Shown: positions 53,446-62,383, numbered from the stretch's first letter. The stretch is 64,000 nt of DNA from Skermanella pratensis (GCF_008843145.1 NZ_CP030265.1:5139001-5203000), one strand, 5' to 3'. The notes: generated by a model not told the origin, from the sequence alone. Program-made: numbers and translations.

Positions 53446-55704
53446 TCAGCTGGTCTTGGCGGCGGTCCGCCGGCGCGGCGGCTTGCCGCCGCCCTTGGCC
53501 GCGGGCGCGTTGATCGTTGCCCCCTTCGCGGCGGCCTTGCCGTTCCGCTGGGGATGGTGGTAGCGGTGCTTCGCCTGCTGCACCGGGCGGCCGGCGGCGC
53601 GGTCTTCCAGCCGGCCGGCATGGCAGGCGTCGCAGATCCTGAAACGGTGGGCCGCCTTCAGGGTGGCGCCGCAGGACGGGCAGGCGCGCGGCAGGCTGCG
53701 GGCGGCCAGGGTCCGCTCGATGAAGGAGTTCAGCTCCTGCCGGCGCTCCAGGCACAGGTCCATCTCGGGATAGGCGTCCGGGAAGCGGTAGGCCAGCCAG
53801 GCATAGGCGGTCAGGTCCTTCACCGCCTTCTCCGACGCCTCCAGCTCCACGTCGGTGCCGGTGTCGTGGGTGAAGCGGCCGGAGACGCCGGGGCTCGGGT
53901 TGGGCTGGCCTCGGCCCTGGTTGACCGCCCACATGCGCAGCAGCCGGAGCTGGTTGGGATCGCGAACGTCGATCGGGCAGCGCGACAGCAGGTCGCGGGT
54001 CTCCAGCGGCAGCTTCGCGTGGTCCACCGCCAGCGCCGCCTGGATGCGCCCTTCCAGGTCGGTCATCCGGAAGGTCTGGTGGGCGCGCAGCAGTTCCTGC
54101 CCCGCCGTGCGCAGCACCCGGGCGAGGCTGTCCGTCCCCAGCTCGTGGGCGATCGCCTTGACGTGCGAGGTCGCGGGCGAGATCCACGGCCGCGGGTCCT
54201 CCGGATCGACCGGCTTGGAGGTCAGGGCGCGCCGGACCGGGCTGATGTTCTCGCCCTCCAGCACCGCGACGCGGCCCTCCTCGTGCATTCCGAAGCGCCC
54301 CGCCCGGCCGCCGATCTGGCGGACCTCCGGCGGAAGCAGGTCGCGTTCCTCGCGGCCGTCGTACTTGCGGGTGGTGGACAGGATGATGCGGGCGATCGGC
54401 AGGTTCAGGCCCATGCCGATCGCGTCGGTCGCGACCAGCACGTCCGCCTGCCCCTCGCGGAACCGGCGCGCCTCGGCGCGGCGCACCTCGGGCGACAGCG
54501 CGCCATAGATCACCGCGACCGAGTGGCCGCGCTGGAGCAACTCGGCGCGCAGCCCCAGCACGTCGCGGCGGGAGAAGGCGACCAGCGCGTCGGCCCGGCG
54601 GATGTCGCCCAGCGAGACCCCGCCCTCCTGGACGCGGAGCGGCGACTTGCGGGTGAACTCGACGATCTCCAGCTCCTCCCCCGTCGCCGCGGCGAGCCGC
54701 TGGATATAGGGGATCGCGTCGGCCGACCCGGTCATGATGATCTCGGAAGCGGCCATGCCGGCCACGGCGGCGGTCCAGGCCCAGCCGCGGTCGTGGTCGC
54801 CGATCATCTGGATCTCGTCGATCACGCACACGTCCATGACGCGGTTGGTGTTCGCCATCTCGATGGTGGAGGACACGAAGTCGGCGCCGGGGCGCACGTC
54901 GCGCTCCTCGCCGGTGATCAGGCTGCACGGCCGGCCGCGGGTCTCGATCGCCTCCTGCCCTTCCAGCGCCAGCAGGCGCAGCGGCGCCAGGTAGGCGCCC
55001 TTGCGGCCCTCGGCCAACCGGTCCATGGCGGCGTGGGTCTTGCCCGAATTGGTCGGCCCGACGAACAGCCGGAGCTTCCGGAGCATGGCGCGGGCCGCCG
55101 CGAAGCTGTCGAGATAGACGCCGAGCCCCGACGCGGACTCCAGCGACGCGCGGCGCACCCGGACGCCGGCGCGGGCCGCCGCCGTCGCGAAGGCTTCCTC
55201 CAGCGCGTCGAGCAGGGTTTCCAGGCGCGGGGTCCGTCCGCCGAAGCCCAGCACGCGCACAAGGTCGTCCGAGAAGGCCTGCGGCTTCCAGGTGCCGCCG
55301 AACGCCTTCGCCCGCTCGGCGACCGATTCGACCCACGCGTCGATCTGCGCCTCGGCCTCCTCGATCCGGCCGGAGCCCTTGACCGCCGCCTTGACCCGCC
55401 TGGCCAGCGCCTTGATCTCGTTGCGGCCGACGCCCTCCGGCGTCTCCAGCAGGTCGACCAGTTCGCGCTCGACGTCCTCGACCGGGCCGACCACGGTCCG
55501 GAAGCGGGATTTCAGCCGGCGCTTCGGGTTGGCGCCGGGGATCACGAAGTCATGGGCGCCGGCGATCGACCAGCGGGCGGGCACGACGTCGAGGTCGACC
55601 TCGATGCCGTCTCCGCGCAGGATGGCCGCCATCGCGCGCAGCGCGTCGCGCCGTTCCAAGCTGTCCGTCAGTTCCGCCATGTCGCGACCGTCATTCCCTG
55701 TCAT
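53446..55704 (-). CDS. SUV3-like RNA helicase with C-terminal zinc finger
   Basis: A 752-residue superfamily 2 helicase. Walker A is G-P-T-N-S-G-K-T near residue 216, motif II is V-I-D-E-I-Q-M (DEIQ, as in SUV3), and Q-I-G-G-R-A-G-R-F-G is motif VI. The C-terminus carries C-P-S-C and, after about 18 residues, C-D-A-C, a probable zinc finger, then a basic tail. SUV3 helicases unwind RNA and act with an exoribonuclease. ATG at 55704 follows GAGGGGAGC. Domain order suggests RNA decay or translation-linked work; target not determinable. Confidence 0.9.
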   Translation of the reverse strand: MTGNDGRDMAELTDSLERRDALRAMAAILRGDGIEVDLDVVPARWSIAGAHDFVIPGANPKRRLKSRFRTVVGPVEDVERELVDLLETPEGVGRNEIKALARRVKAAVKGSGRIEEAEAQIDAWVESVAERAKAFGGTWKPQAFSDDLVRVLGFGGRTPRLETLLDALEEAFATAAARAGVRVRRASLESASGLGVYLDSFAAARAMLRKLRLFVGPTNSGKTHAAMDRLAEGRKGAYLAPLRLLALEGQEAIETRGRPCSLITGEERDVRPGADFVSSTIEMANTNRVMDVCVIDEIQMIGDHDRGWAWTAAVAGMAASEIIMTGSADAIPYIQRLAAATGEELEIVEFTRKSPLRVQEGGVSLGDIRRADALVAFSRRDVLGLRAELLQRGHSVAVIYGALSPEVRRAEARRFREGQADVLVATDAIGMGLNLPIARIILSTTRKYDGREERDLLPPEVRQIGGRAGRFGMHEEGRVAVLEGENISPVRRALTSKPVDPEDPRPWISPATSHVKAIAHELGTDSLARVLRTAGQELLRAHQTFRMTDLEGRIQAALAVDHAKLPLETRDLLSRCPIDVRDPNQLRLLRMWAVNQGRGQPNPSPGVSGRFTHDTGTDVELEASEKAVKDLTAYAWLAYRFPDAYPEMDLCLERRQELNSFIERTLAARSLPRACPSCGATLKAAHRFRICDACHAGRLEDRAAGRPVQQAKHRYHHPQRNGKAAAKGATINAPAAKGGGKPPRRRTAAKTS

Positions 55705-55839
55705 GCTCCCCTCGTATGGTATGCGGCGACGGGGATATCAACCATCGCGATGTGCGAATCGGCGCGCTCGGACCTGTTTTTTCCACCCCGCATGCTGCTA
55801 GGCTGTGACACGGATCGGTTCCGCGGGAAGGCGAAGGGG

Positions 55840-56865
55840 ATGATCAGGCGAATCGGTATCGGGCTGGCCGGCTGCGCGGCCGTCGGGGCCGCCCTGTCGG
55901 CCGTCGTGTTCCTCGCCGTGCCGGACGACCTGCGCGACCCCACCGACGAGGAGATCCGCGGCGCCGTCGCCGCGACGGTCCGCGCCCTGGCCCCGCGCGG
56001 GGAGCTGGAGCGGCGGATCGCCGTGAGCCTGGACTCCGGCGACCCGGAGGAGACGGAAGACTGGTTCCACCTCGCCGACCTGACCGGCGTCGAGATCGAT
56101 CCCGCCCTGCGCCGCCGATACGACGAGCAGACGGCGCCCCTTCCCACCCTGCTGCGCTCGGCCGCCGCCGGCGCGGCCGGCTTCGTAACCGGCGCGGGGG
56201 AGAGCACCGCCGCGACCGTGGGGGCCTTCATGTCCGACCTGACCGTCGTCGGCGACCTGCGGGACGCGGCGGCCCAGACCGGCAACATGATCCAGGGCGA
56301 ACCGGTGGACGAGGTGATCCTGGCCCTGTCCGCCGCCGGGATCGGCCTGACCGCCGCGACCCTGGCGACCGGCGGAACCGCCCTGCCGGTCAAGCTGGGC
56401 GCCTCGGTGGTCAAGGTGGCCCACAAGACGGGCCGCATGACCAGGGGCTTCGCCCGGTCCCTCACGGACCTGGGCCGGCTGAAGGACACCGCGAAGCTGG
56501 AAAGGTCGCTGGAGTCGCTGGGCGCCCTGGGCAAGGCGACCTCGCCGCGCGGCGCCCTGACCGTGATGCGCAGCCTGGAGCACGTGGACGACCTGCCCCG
56601 GGCCGAGCGGCTGGCCGTCGCCGTCGGCAAGCCCACGGCGGGCGTCTTCAAGATCGCCGGCCGCCGGGCCTTCGACGGCCTTGCGAAAGTCGCGGTGCGC
56701 TCGGCCGCCGCGGTCTGGGCCCTGGCGGCCCTTCTGATCTCCGCCGCGGTCGGGTTCGTCGGCCTCGTGCTGTCGGCCCTCGGAATGCTCGGGACTCTGA
56801 GGATGGTGTGGCGAATGGTCGCCGGCCGGCCCGCCGTCAGCCGATCAGGCGCATCGCGGCCATGA
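55840..56865 (+). CDS. Hypothetical membrane-associated protein
   Basis: A 341-residue protein. The first helix (I-G-I-G-L-A-G-C-A-A-V-G-A-A-L-S-A-V-V) is a membrane anchor or uncleaved signal. A-L-A-A-L-L-I-S-A-A-V-G-F-V and the following stretch near residue 295-325 form one or two more helices. In between are glycine/alanine-rich segments (about 100-190). ATG at 55840 directly follows GAAGGGG. No family is recognised. Its end overlaps the antisense 33-residue gene. It may anchor in the inner membrane. Confidence 0.7.
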   Translation: MIRRIGIGLAGCAAVGAALSAVVFLAVPDDLRDPTDEEIRGAVAATVRALAPRGELERRIAVSLDSGDPEETEDWFHLADLTGVEIDPALRRRYDEQTAPLPTLLRSAAAGAAGFVTGAGESTAATVGAFMSDLTVVGDLRDAAAQTGNMIQGEPVDEVILALSAAGIGLTAATLATGGTALPVKLGASVVKVAHKTGRMTRGFARSLTDLGRLKDTAKLERSLESLGALGKATSPRGALTVMRSLEHVDDLPRAERLAVAVGKPTAGVFKIAGRRAFDGLAKVAVRSAAAVWALAALLISAAVGFVGLVLSALGMLGTLRMVWRMVAGRPAVSRSGASRP

Positions 56866-56938
56866 AGGCGCCCGCCAGGGCGCCCAGTCCCAGGAAGAAG
56901 ATGGCTGTCCGCCGGATCGTCTCGGTCATGCCCTGCAT
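56837..56938 (-). CDS. 33-residue membrane peptide
   Basis: A short gene from ATG 56938 with GGGAGG 8 bases upstream. The product, M-Q-G-M-T-E-T-I-R-R-T-A then one hydrophobic helix (F-F-L-G-L-G-A-L-A-G-A-F), is a typical single-pass small membrane protein. The frame is open farther upstream but lacks a better ribosome site. It overlaps the end of the gene on the other strand by 29 bases. Unknown function. Confidence 0.5.
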   Translation of the reverse strand: MQGMTETIRRTAIFFLGLGALAGAFMAAMRLIG

Positions 56939-57049
56939 TGCTGATCCCTCCCCCGAAGTTCTCGCGGACGCTTTTGCATCCTTTGGTAGCCGCTTCAACA
57001 GCGCGGCGGGGGGATCGTCACGAATATCTCCTACTACGTCAATAGACAT

Positions 57050-57106
57050 TTGTAGGCCGCGAAGGGCGCCGCCTCCCGCGCGGCCTACTTCACGCGACAG
57101 GTGCTT
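57050..57106. other. Short spacer before the inverted repeat
   Basis: No gene or motif seen in these bases; GC-rich with a GCGCG stretch. Confidence 0.4.
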
Positions 57107-57242
57107 GGATCACGGATGGACACGGATAGGCACGGATGGACACGGATTAGAAGTAATCCCGTCCGGGGCAGACGCCAGCCGGGAAGGCACGGCTCGCCGG
57201 GAATCCGTGCCCATCCGTGCCTATCCTGTTCATCCGTGATCC
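57107..57242. repeat. 41-42-bp imperfect inverted repeat of CACGGAT units
   Basis: 57107-57148 and 57202-57242 are nearly exact reverse complements, both built from CACGGATGGACA-type units with a 10-bp rhythm. The 53-base spacer holds no gene. Such CACGGATGG repeats recur in many proteobacterial spacers. They would form a large hairpin between the membrane-peptide gene and the HNH nuclease gene. Confidence 0.85.
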
Positions 57243-57258
57243 TTGACGTTACCGCCCA

Positions 57259-57648
57259 TCAACCTTTCGCCGCCTTCAGGCACTTTTCCGGATATTGATC
57301 AAGGAAAACGGCTTCATCCCCCTCCGCCGCGACCGCCCTCGCCACCACGATCCATTCCTCCCCCTCCTCCGCGTCCAGCAGCGCCAGGATCGGGGGCCAG
57401 ACCGGGAGCTTGGCGCGGCGGCGCTGCTCGACCAGGGTCTCGATCTCGTCGGGGGTCGGCAGGCGGTCGCCCTTCAGGATGTTGCAGCGGCGGTGGGCCA
57501 GCACCGTGTTTGCGATGGCGTCGATGCCGCCGTAGCATCGCGGGATGAAGTGGTCGACGGTGGCCTTCGCGCCCACCGGCTCGCCGCAGTAGAAGCAGCG
57601 CCCCTCCTGGCTGATCGCCATCAGCTTCGGATCGCCCGCTTTCAGCAT
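57259..57648 (-). CDS. HNH endonuclease-type protein
   Basis: A 129-residue HNH protein. C-F-Y-C-G-E-P supplies the first zinc cysteines, V-D-H-F-I-P-R contains the catalytic histidine, N-T-V-L-A-H-R-R-C-N carries the second H-N and a third cysteine; K-G-D follows. Similar free-standing HNH proteins act in DNA restriction or have unknown targets. It is 21 bases downstream of the cyanase stop on the same strand. The C-terminus (E-W-I-V-V-A-R-A-V-A) is unremarkable. Confidence 0.9.
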   Translation of the reverse strand: MLKAGDPKLMAISQEGRCFYCGEPVGAKATVDHFIPRCYGGIDAIANTVLAHRRCNILKGDRLPTPDEIETLVEQRRRAKLPVWPPILALLDAEEGEEWIVVARAVAAEGDEAVFLDQYPEKCLKAAKG

Positions 57649-57669
57649 GCCGCCGGTCCCTCTCCCGTC

Positions 57670-58125
57670 TCAGTACTGCCGGTACTTCAGGAACTTCCCG
57701 CTGAGGGTGATGGCGACGCGGTCTCCGGCCGGATCGGGCTTCCGGGTGATGTCCATGTCGAAGTCGATGGCGCTCATGATGCCGTCGCCGAACTCCTCCT
57801 CGATCAGGGCCTTGAAGGTCGTGCCGTAGACCTGGACCAGCTCGTAGAACCGGTAGATCAGCGGATCGGTCGGGACCGCCTGCCCCAGCGAGCCGCGCGA
57901 CGGGATCTGCTGGAGCAGCTTGACCTCGTACTCGTTGAGGTCGAGCGCGTCGCCGACCTTCGCCGCCGCGTCGGCCGGTAGCGCCATCTGGCCCATCAGG
58001 GCGGCGGTCGTGAACTCCTTGGACAGGCCCGCCTCCTCCGCGATGCCTTTCCAGGTGAGGTCCCGGTCGATCTTGATGCGGACGATCTTCTCGGTCAGTT
58101 CGGCGCGCGTCATGGCGTGATTCAT
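57670..58125 (-). CDS. cynS: Cyanase (cyanate hydratase)
   Basis: A 151-residue cyanase that converts cyanate and bicarbonate to ammonia and CO2. The catalytic residues are seen: Arg and Glu in Y-R-F-Y-E-L-V-Q-V-Y-G (about 91-101) and Ser in M-S-A-I-D-F near 120. The N-terminal helical part (T-W-K-G-I-A-E-E-A-G-L-S) is the HTH-like fold of the family. ATG at 58125 follows a GGAGGAG site. No cynT or cynX is adjacent; it is divergent from eutB. Confidence 0.96.
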   Translation of the reverse strand: MNHAMTRAELTEKIVRIKIDRDLTWKGIAEEAGLSKEFTTAALMGQMALPADAAAKVGDALDLNEYEVKLLQQIPSRGSLGQAVPTDPLIYRFYELVQVYGTTFKALIEEEFGDGIMSAIDFDMDITRKPDPAGDRVAITLSGKFLKYRQY

Positions 58126-58279
58126 GATGACTGTCTCCTCCCCTGGGACATGCGGTGAGGCTATTCTACCAGGAGTGAGCACCGGGGGTAAGCCGGTCCC
58201 GCGCGCGCGCCGCGCGAGGCTTGCCAGACCGGCGGATTGTTGCAACGCTGTCGCGGTCGGCATCTCGGGACCATCGCGC

Positions 58280-59683
58280 ATGGCATATCACCAGGACATC
58301 GGCGGCACCCGCCACGGCTTCGCGGACCTGAAGGACCTGCTGGCGAAGGCCTCGCCGGCCCGCTCGGGCGACCACCTCGCCGGGCTGGCCGCCGACAGCG
58401 CGGAGCAGCGGGTCGCCGCCCGCCTCGCCCTCGCCGACCTGCCGCTCAGGACCTTCCTGACCGAGGCGGTCGTCCCCTACGAGCGGGACGAGGTGACGCG
58501 GCTGATCGCCGACACACACGACGCCCGGGCCTTCGCGCCGGTGGCGTCCCTCACGGTCGGGGGGTTCCGCGACTGGCTGCTGTCCGACGAGGCCGATACC
58601 CCCGCCCTGAAGGCGCTGGCGCCCGGCATCACGCCGGAGATGGCCGCCGCCGTCTCCAAGCTGATGCGCAACCAGGACCTGATCGCGGTCGCCCGCCGCA
58701 TCCGGGTCGTCACCGGCTTCCGCACCACGATCGGGCTGCCCGGCCGGCTGTCGGTCCGCATCCAGCCGAACCACCCCTCGGACGACGCCCGGGGCATCGC
58801 CGCCTCCATGCTGGACGGGCTGCTCTACGGCTGCGGCGACGCCGTGGTCGGGATCAACCCGGCGAGCGACAACATCCCGACGACCCTGCGGCTGCTGGAG
58901 ATGCTGGACGAATTCCGCGTCCGCTACGACGTGCCCATGCAGTCCTGCATCCTGGCCCACGTCACCAACACGCTGGAGGCGATCCGCCGGGGCGCGCCGG
59001 TGGACCTGACCTTCCAGTCCGTCGCCGGCACCCAGGCCGCCAACGAGAGCTTCGGCATCTCCCTCGACTTGCTGGCGGAGGCGCACGCCGCGACCCTGGC
59101 GCTGAACCGCGGCACGGTCGGCGACAACGTGATGTATTTCGAGACCGGCCAGGGCAGCGCGCTGTCGGCCGACGCCCACCACGGCGTCGACCAGCAGACC
59201 GTCGAATGCCGGGCCTACGCGGTCGCCCGCCGGTTCAGGCCCCTGCTGGTCAACACCGTGGTCGGGTTCATCGGCCCGGAATACCTGTACGACGGCAAGC
59301 AGATCCTGCGCGCCGGGCTGGAGGACCATTTCTGCGGCAAGCTGCTGGGACTGCCCATGGGGGTGGACGTCTGCTACACCAACCATGCCGAGGCCGACCA
59401 GGACGACATGGACAACCTGCTGACCCTGCTCGGGGTCGCGGGCGTCAATTTCGTGATGGGCGTGCCGGGTGCCGACGACATCATGCTGAACTACCAGAGC
59501 ACCTCCTACCACGACGCGCTCTATGTCCGCTCGGCCTTGGGCCTGCGGCCGGCGCCCGAGTTCGAGGACTGGCTGCGCCGCATGGCGATCCTGGACCGGG
59601 CCGGCCGGGTCCGCCCCGCGCTGGCCGGAGAGGCCGGAGCCGCCGCCCTGCTGGGCTACGCGGAGGCGGCGCACCATGACTGA
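58280..59683 (+). CDS. eutB: Ethanolamine ammonia-lyase large subunit
   Basis: A 467-residue EutB, the TIM-barrel subunit that splits ethanolamine to acetaldehyde and ammonia using adenosylcobalamin. R-I-Q-P-N-H-P-S-D-D, G-D-A-V-V-G-I-N-P-A and F-G-I-S-L-D-L-L-A-E-A-H are typical. Near the C-terminus N-F-V-M-G-V-P-G-A-D-D-I-M-L-N-Y-Q-S-T-S carries cobalamin-contact residues. It lies in an eutBC operon without microcompartment genes nearby. Its stop overlaps eutC by eight bases. Confidence 0.96.
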   Translation: MAYHQDIGGTRHGFADLKDLLAKASPARSGDHLAGLAADSAEQRVAARLALADLPLRTFLTEAVVPYERDEVTRLIADTHDARAFAPVASLTVGGFRDWLLSDEADTPALKALAPGITPEMAAAVSKLMRNQDLIAVARRIRVVTGFRTTIGLPGRLSVRIQPNHPSDDARGIAASMLDGLLYGCGDAVVGINPASDNIPTTLRLLEMLDEFRVRYDVPMQSCILAHVTNTLEAIRRGAPVDLTFQSVAGTQAANESFGISLDLLAEAHAATLALNRGTVGDNVMYFETGQGSALSADAHHGVDQQTVECRAYAVARRFRPLLVNTVVGFIGPEYLYDGKQILRAGLEDHFCGKLLGLPMGVDVCYTNHAEADQDDMDNLLTLLGVAGVNFVMGVPGADDIMLNYQSTSYHDALYVRSALGLRPAPEFEDWLRRMAILDRAGRVRPALAGEAGAAALLGYAEAAHHD

Positions 59684-60473
59684 CGACATCGACACCTTCG
59701 AAGAAAAGCCCGCAGATCCCCGGCCCACCGATCCCCGGCCCGCGGATCCCTGGAGCGCGCTACGACGCCACACCGCCGCGCGGATCGCCCTGGGCCGCAG
59801 CGGCGACGGCCTGCCGACGCGCCACCTGCTCGATTTCCAGCTCGCCCACGCGCGGGCACGCGACGCCGTCCACTTCGCTTTCGATCCGGAAGCCATCGCC
59901 GCTTCCCTGCCGCCCGGCCTCGCCGCCGTCACGGTGCGCAGCCGGGCGCCGGACCGGGCGACCTATCTCCAGCATCCCGACCTGGGCCGCCGGCTCGACC
60001 CGGAGGACCTCCCCCTGCTGCGCCGGGGCGAGTACGACGTCGCGTTCGTCCTGGCCGACGGGCTGTCGGCCCGCGCCGTCCACGACCACGCGGCAAGCCT
60101 GCTCCTGGCCACGCTCGACCTGCTGCCGGGGTGGCGGGCCGCCCCGGTCGTGCTGGCGCGCCAGGCCCGCGTGGCGCTCGGCGACGAGATCGCGGCGGCC
60201 CTGGGCGCCGCCTCGGTCGTCATGCTGATCGGCGAGCGGCCCGGCCTCAGCGCCGCCGACAGCCTGGGCGCCTACCTGACCTTCGGCCCGCGCCCCGGCC
60301 TGCAGAACGCCGACCGCAACTGCGTCTCCAACATCCGGCCGGACGGGCTGGCGATCCCGCCCGCGGCCCGCAAGCTCGCCTTCCTGCTGGCCGAGGCGCG
60401 CCGGCTCAAGCTGTCCGGGGTCGGGCTGAAGGACGACGTCCCGGCCGACCTGCTGGCTCCTCCCGACCCTTGA
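59676..60473 (+). CDS. eutC: Ethanolamine ammonia-lyase small subunit
   Basis: A 265-residue EutC that pairs with EutB and helps bind B12. The N-terminal tail is acidic and Pro-rich with a repeated D-P-R-P motif and probably flexible. R-I-A-L-G-R-S-G-D-G-L-P-T-R is the family start, and L-I-G-E-R-P-G-L-S-A-A-D-S-L-G-A-Y follows near residue 190. The C-terminal N-C-V-S-N-I-R-P-D-G-L supports assignment. Translational coupling to eutB should balance the subunits. Confidence 0.95.
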   Translation: MTDDIDTFEEKPADPRPTDPRPADPWSALRRHTAARIALGRSGDGLPTRHLLDFQLAHARARDAVHFAFDPEAIAASLPPGLAAVTVRSRAPDRATYLQHPDLGRRLDPEDLPLLRRGEYDVAFVLADGLSARAVHDHAASLLLATLDLLPGWRAAPVVLARQARVALGDEIAAALGAASVVMLIGERPGLSAADSLGAYLTFGPRPGLQNADRNCVSNIRPDGLAIPPAARKLAFLLAEARRLKLSGVGLKDDVPADLLAPPDP

Positions 60474-60518
60474 TCCCGTCCGCCGCCGACTTTGCCCGTA
60501 TTACCTTGGGTTTCAAAG

Positions 60519-60533
60519 TTAACTTAACGTTAA
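60519..60533. promoter_or_regulatory. CtrA-type site before the LytS-like kinase
   Basis: TTAA at 60519-60522, seven bases, TTAA at 60530-60533 give TTAA-N7-TTAA, and CTTAACGTTAAG within is itself palindromic. The site lies 17 bases before the kinase ATG and is the only AT-rich stretch locally. It could recruit CtrA or block transcription. Confidence 0.55.
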
Positions 60534-60549
60534 GCATGCTTGCCCGACG

Positions 60550-62322
60550 ATGGCGCCCCGGGCATCCCGCCTCATCCGCAGCGAGCACGTGCTGGCCTCC
60601 ACCCCCTCCCCGCATGACATCCTGATCCAGCTGGCGCAGCATACCGGGCTGTTCGCGCTGCTGGCGCTCGTCTTCTCGCAGATTATCCATGCTTCCCGGC
60701 TGCACCGCAGCCGGTGGCGGCCGGTGTTCCTGGGGGGCGCTTTCGGCGCCTTCGCGGTCCTGTGCATGATGATCCCGGTGACCATCGGCGGGGGCCTGAT
60801 CGTGGACGGCCGGATCGTCATGACGGCGCTGTCCGGGATGCTCGGCGGGCCGGTCGCGGCGGCGATCGCGGGGACCGCCGCCGCAGCATACCGGACCTGG
60901 CTCGGCGGTCCGACCGCCGCGGCGGCCTGCGCCGTCATCCTGGTCAGCGTTCTGGCCGGCACCGCGGTCTGGTGGCTGGCCGCCCGGCGCGCCCGGCGCG
61001 CCCGGTTCCGCGACCTGCTCCTGCTCGCGGGGCTGGTGGCGATGGTCGGCCAGGCGCCGATCCTGATGCTTCCCTCGCCCGAGACGGCCTGGACCTATCT
61101 CACCCTGGCGGCGCTGCCGCTCGCCGCCTCCACCGCCGGCGGCATCGTGGTGCTGGGCGGGCTTCTGCTGATCGAACTGCGCCGGCTGGTCGAGGAGGAC
61201 AAGCTGCGCCTGCTCGCGGCCCACGCCACCGACATCATCTCGCGCTCCGACCAGGCGGGTCGGCACCTCTACGTCTCGCCCGCCTGCCGCGAGATCCTGG
61301 GCTTCGACGCCGAGGAGCTGGTCGGCAGCTCGATCGACTCGCTGGTCCACCCCGACGACCTGCTCTCCGTGAGGGCCGTGATGGCGTCGCTGACGCCGCA
61401 GGCGCCGCGCCAGATCTTCACCTGCCGGGCCAAGCGGAAGAACGGCGGCCATGTCTGGGTCGAGGTGACGCTTCGGCTTGTCCCGGCGACCTCGTCCGAC
61501 ACCCTGTGGAACGGCCCGGCCGAGATCGTCAGCGTCGCCCGCGACATCAGCAAGCGCAAGGCGGTGGAAGCCCAGCTGGCCGCCGCCAAGGCCCAAGCCG
61601 AGGCGGCGAACCGGGCCAAGTCCGGCTTCCTCGCCAACATGAGCCACGAGCTGCGGACCCCGCTGAACGCCATCATCGGCTTTGCCGAGCTGATCCGGAC
61701 GGAGACCATGGGTCCCGTCGGCAACCGGACCTACCTCGACTACGCCAAAGACATCCACGACAGCGGCCACCATCTGCTGAGCCTGATCAACGACGTTCTG
61801 GACCTGTCCAAGATCGAGGCCGACCGCCTGGTGCTGGACGAGGAGACGGTCGACCTGAACGCCCTCGTCGCCACCTGCATCCGCATGTCGCGCACCCAGG
61901 CGACCCGCGGCGGCGTGACCCTGGACGCCTGCGTCGATCCCGAAGCGGTGCTGGTCCGGGGCGAGCAGCGCCGGCTGGTGCAGGTGCTGCTCAACCTCGT
62001 CTCCAACGCGATCAAGTACACCAGGCCGGGCGGCTCGGTCCGGATCGCGACCCGGATGCGGCCCGACGGCTGCCTGGACATGAGCGTGAGCGACACAGGC
62101 TGCGGCATCGACGAGCGCGACCTTGCGACGGTGATGCAGCCCTTCGGCCAGATCGACAACGCCTACAACCGGATCAGCCAGGGCACCGGGCTCGGGCTGC
62201 CCCTGGCCCGCCGCCTGGTCGAGATGCACGACGGCAGGCTGGCGCTGGAAAGCAAGGTCGGCGTCGGCACCACCGCGACGGTGACCCTGCCCGCGGTCCG
62301 GGTGATCGAACCGGTCGCCTGA
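60550..62322 (+). CDS. LytS-type sensor histidine kinase with PAS domain
   Basis: A 590-residue membrane kinase. The 5TM_LYT sensor spans about residues 28-210, with T-I-G-G-G-L-I-V-D-G-R and T-A-L-S-G-M-L-G-G-P. A PAS domain follows at about 215-340 (Y-V-S-P-A-C-R-E-I-L-G-F). The HisKA motif N-M-S-H-E-L-R-T-P-L-N lies near residue 362, and the ATPase domain has N-L-V-S-N-A-I-K-Y-T and D-T-G-C-G-I. No response regulator is adjacent. The sensor type usually detects cell-wall or pyruvate-like signals. Confidence 0.92.
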   Translation: MAPRASRLIRSEHVLASTPSPHDILIQLAQHTGLFALLALVFSQIIHASRLHRSRWRPVFLGGAFGAFAVLCMMIPVTIGGGLIVDGRIVMTALSGMLGGPVAAAIAGTAAAAYRTWLGGPTAAAACAVILVSVLAGTAVWWLAARRARRARFRDLLLLAGLVAMVGQAPILMLPSPETAWTYLTLAALPLAASTAGGIVVLGGLLLIELRRLVEEDKLRLLAAHATDIISRSDQAGRHLYVSPACREILGFDAEELVGSSIDSLVHPDDLLSVRAVMASLTPQAPRQIFTCRAKRKNGGHVWVEVTLRLVPATSSDTLWNGPAEIVSVARDISKRKAVEAQLAAAKAQAEAANRAKSGFLANMSHELRTPLNAIIGFAELIRTETMGPVGNRTYLDYAKDIHDSGHHLLSLINDVLDLSKIEADRLVLDEETVDLNALVATCIRMSRTQATRGGVTLDACVDPEAVLVRGEQRRLVQVLLNLVSNAIKYTRPGGSVRIATRMRPDGCLDMSVSDTGCGIDERDLATVMQPFGQIDNAYNRISQGTGLGLPLARRLVEMHDGRLALESKVGVGTTATVTLPAVRVIEPVA

Positions 62323-62344
62323 ACGGCCGGCCTGCCCCGGACGC

Positions 62345-62383
62345 CACGGCCGGAAGACACGGCCGGAAGACATGGCCGGAAGA
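62345..62383. repeat. Three 13-bp tandem repeats
   Basis: Three consecutive copies of CACGGCCGGAAGA (the third with one mismatch) lie between the kinase stop and the chemoreceptor gene. Copy number may vary. No gene lies in this spacer. Confidence 0.85.

Noticed and set aside
53554-55839. The open frame extending upstream of the 55840 membrane-protein gene
   Set aside because: The upstream part is antisense to the helicase; the ATG at 55840 with its GAAGGGG site is a better start.
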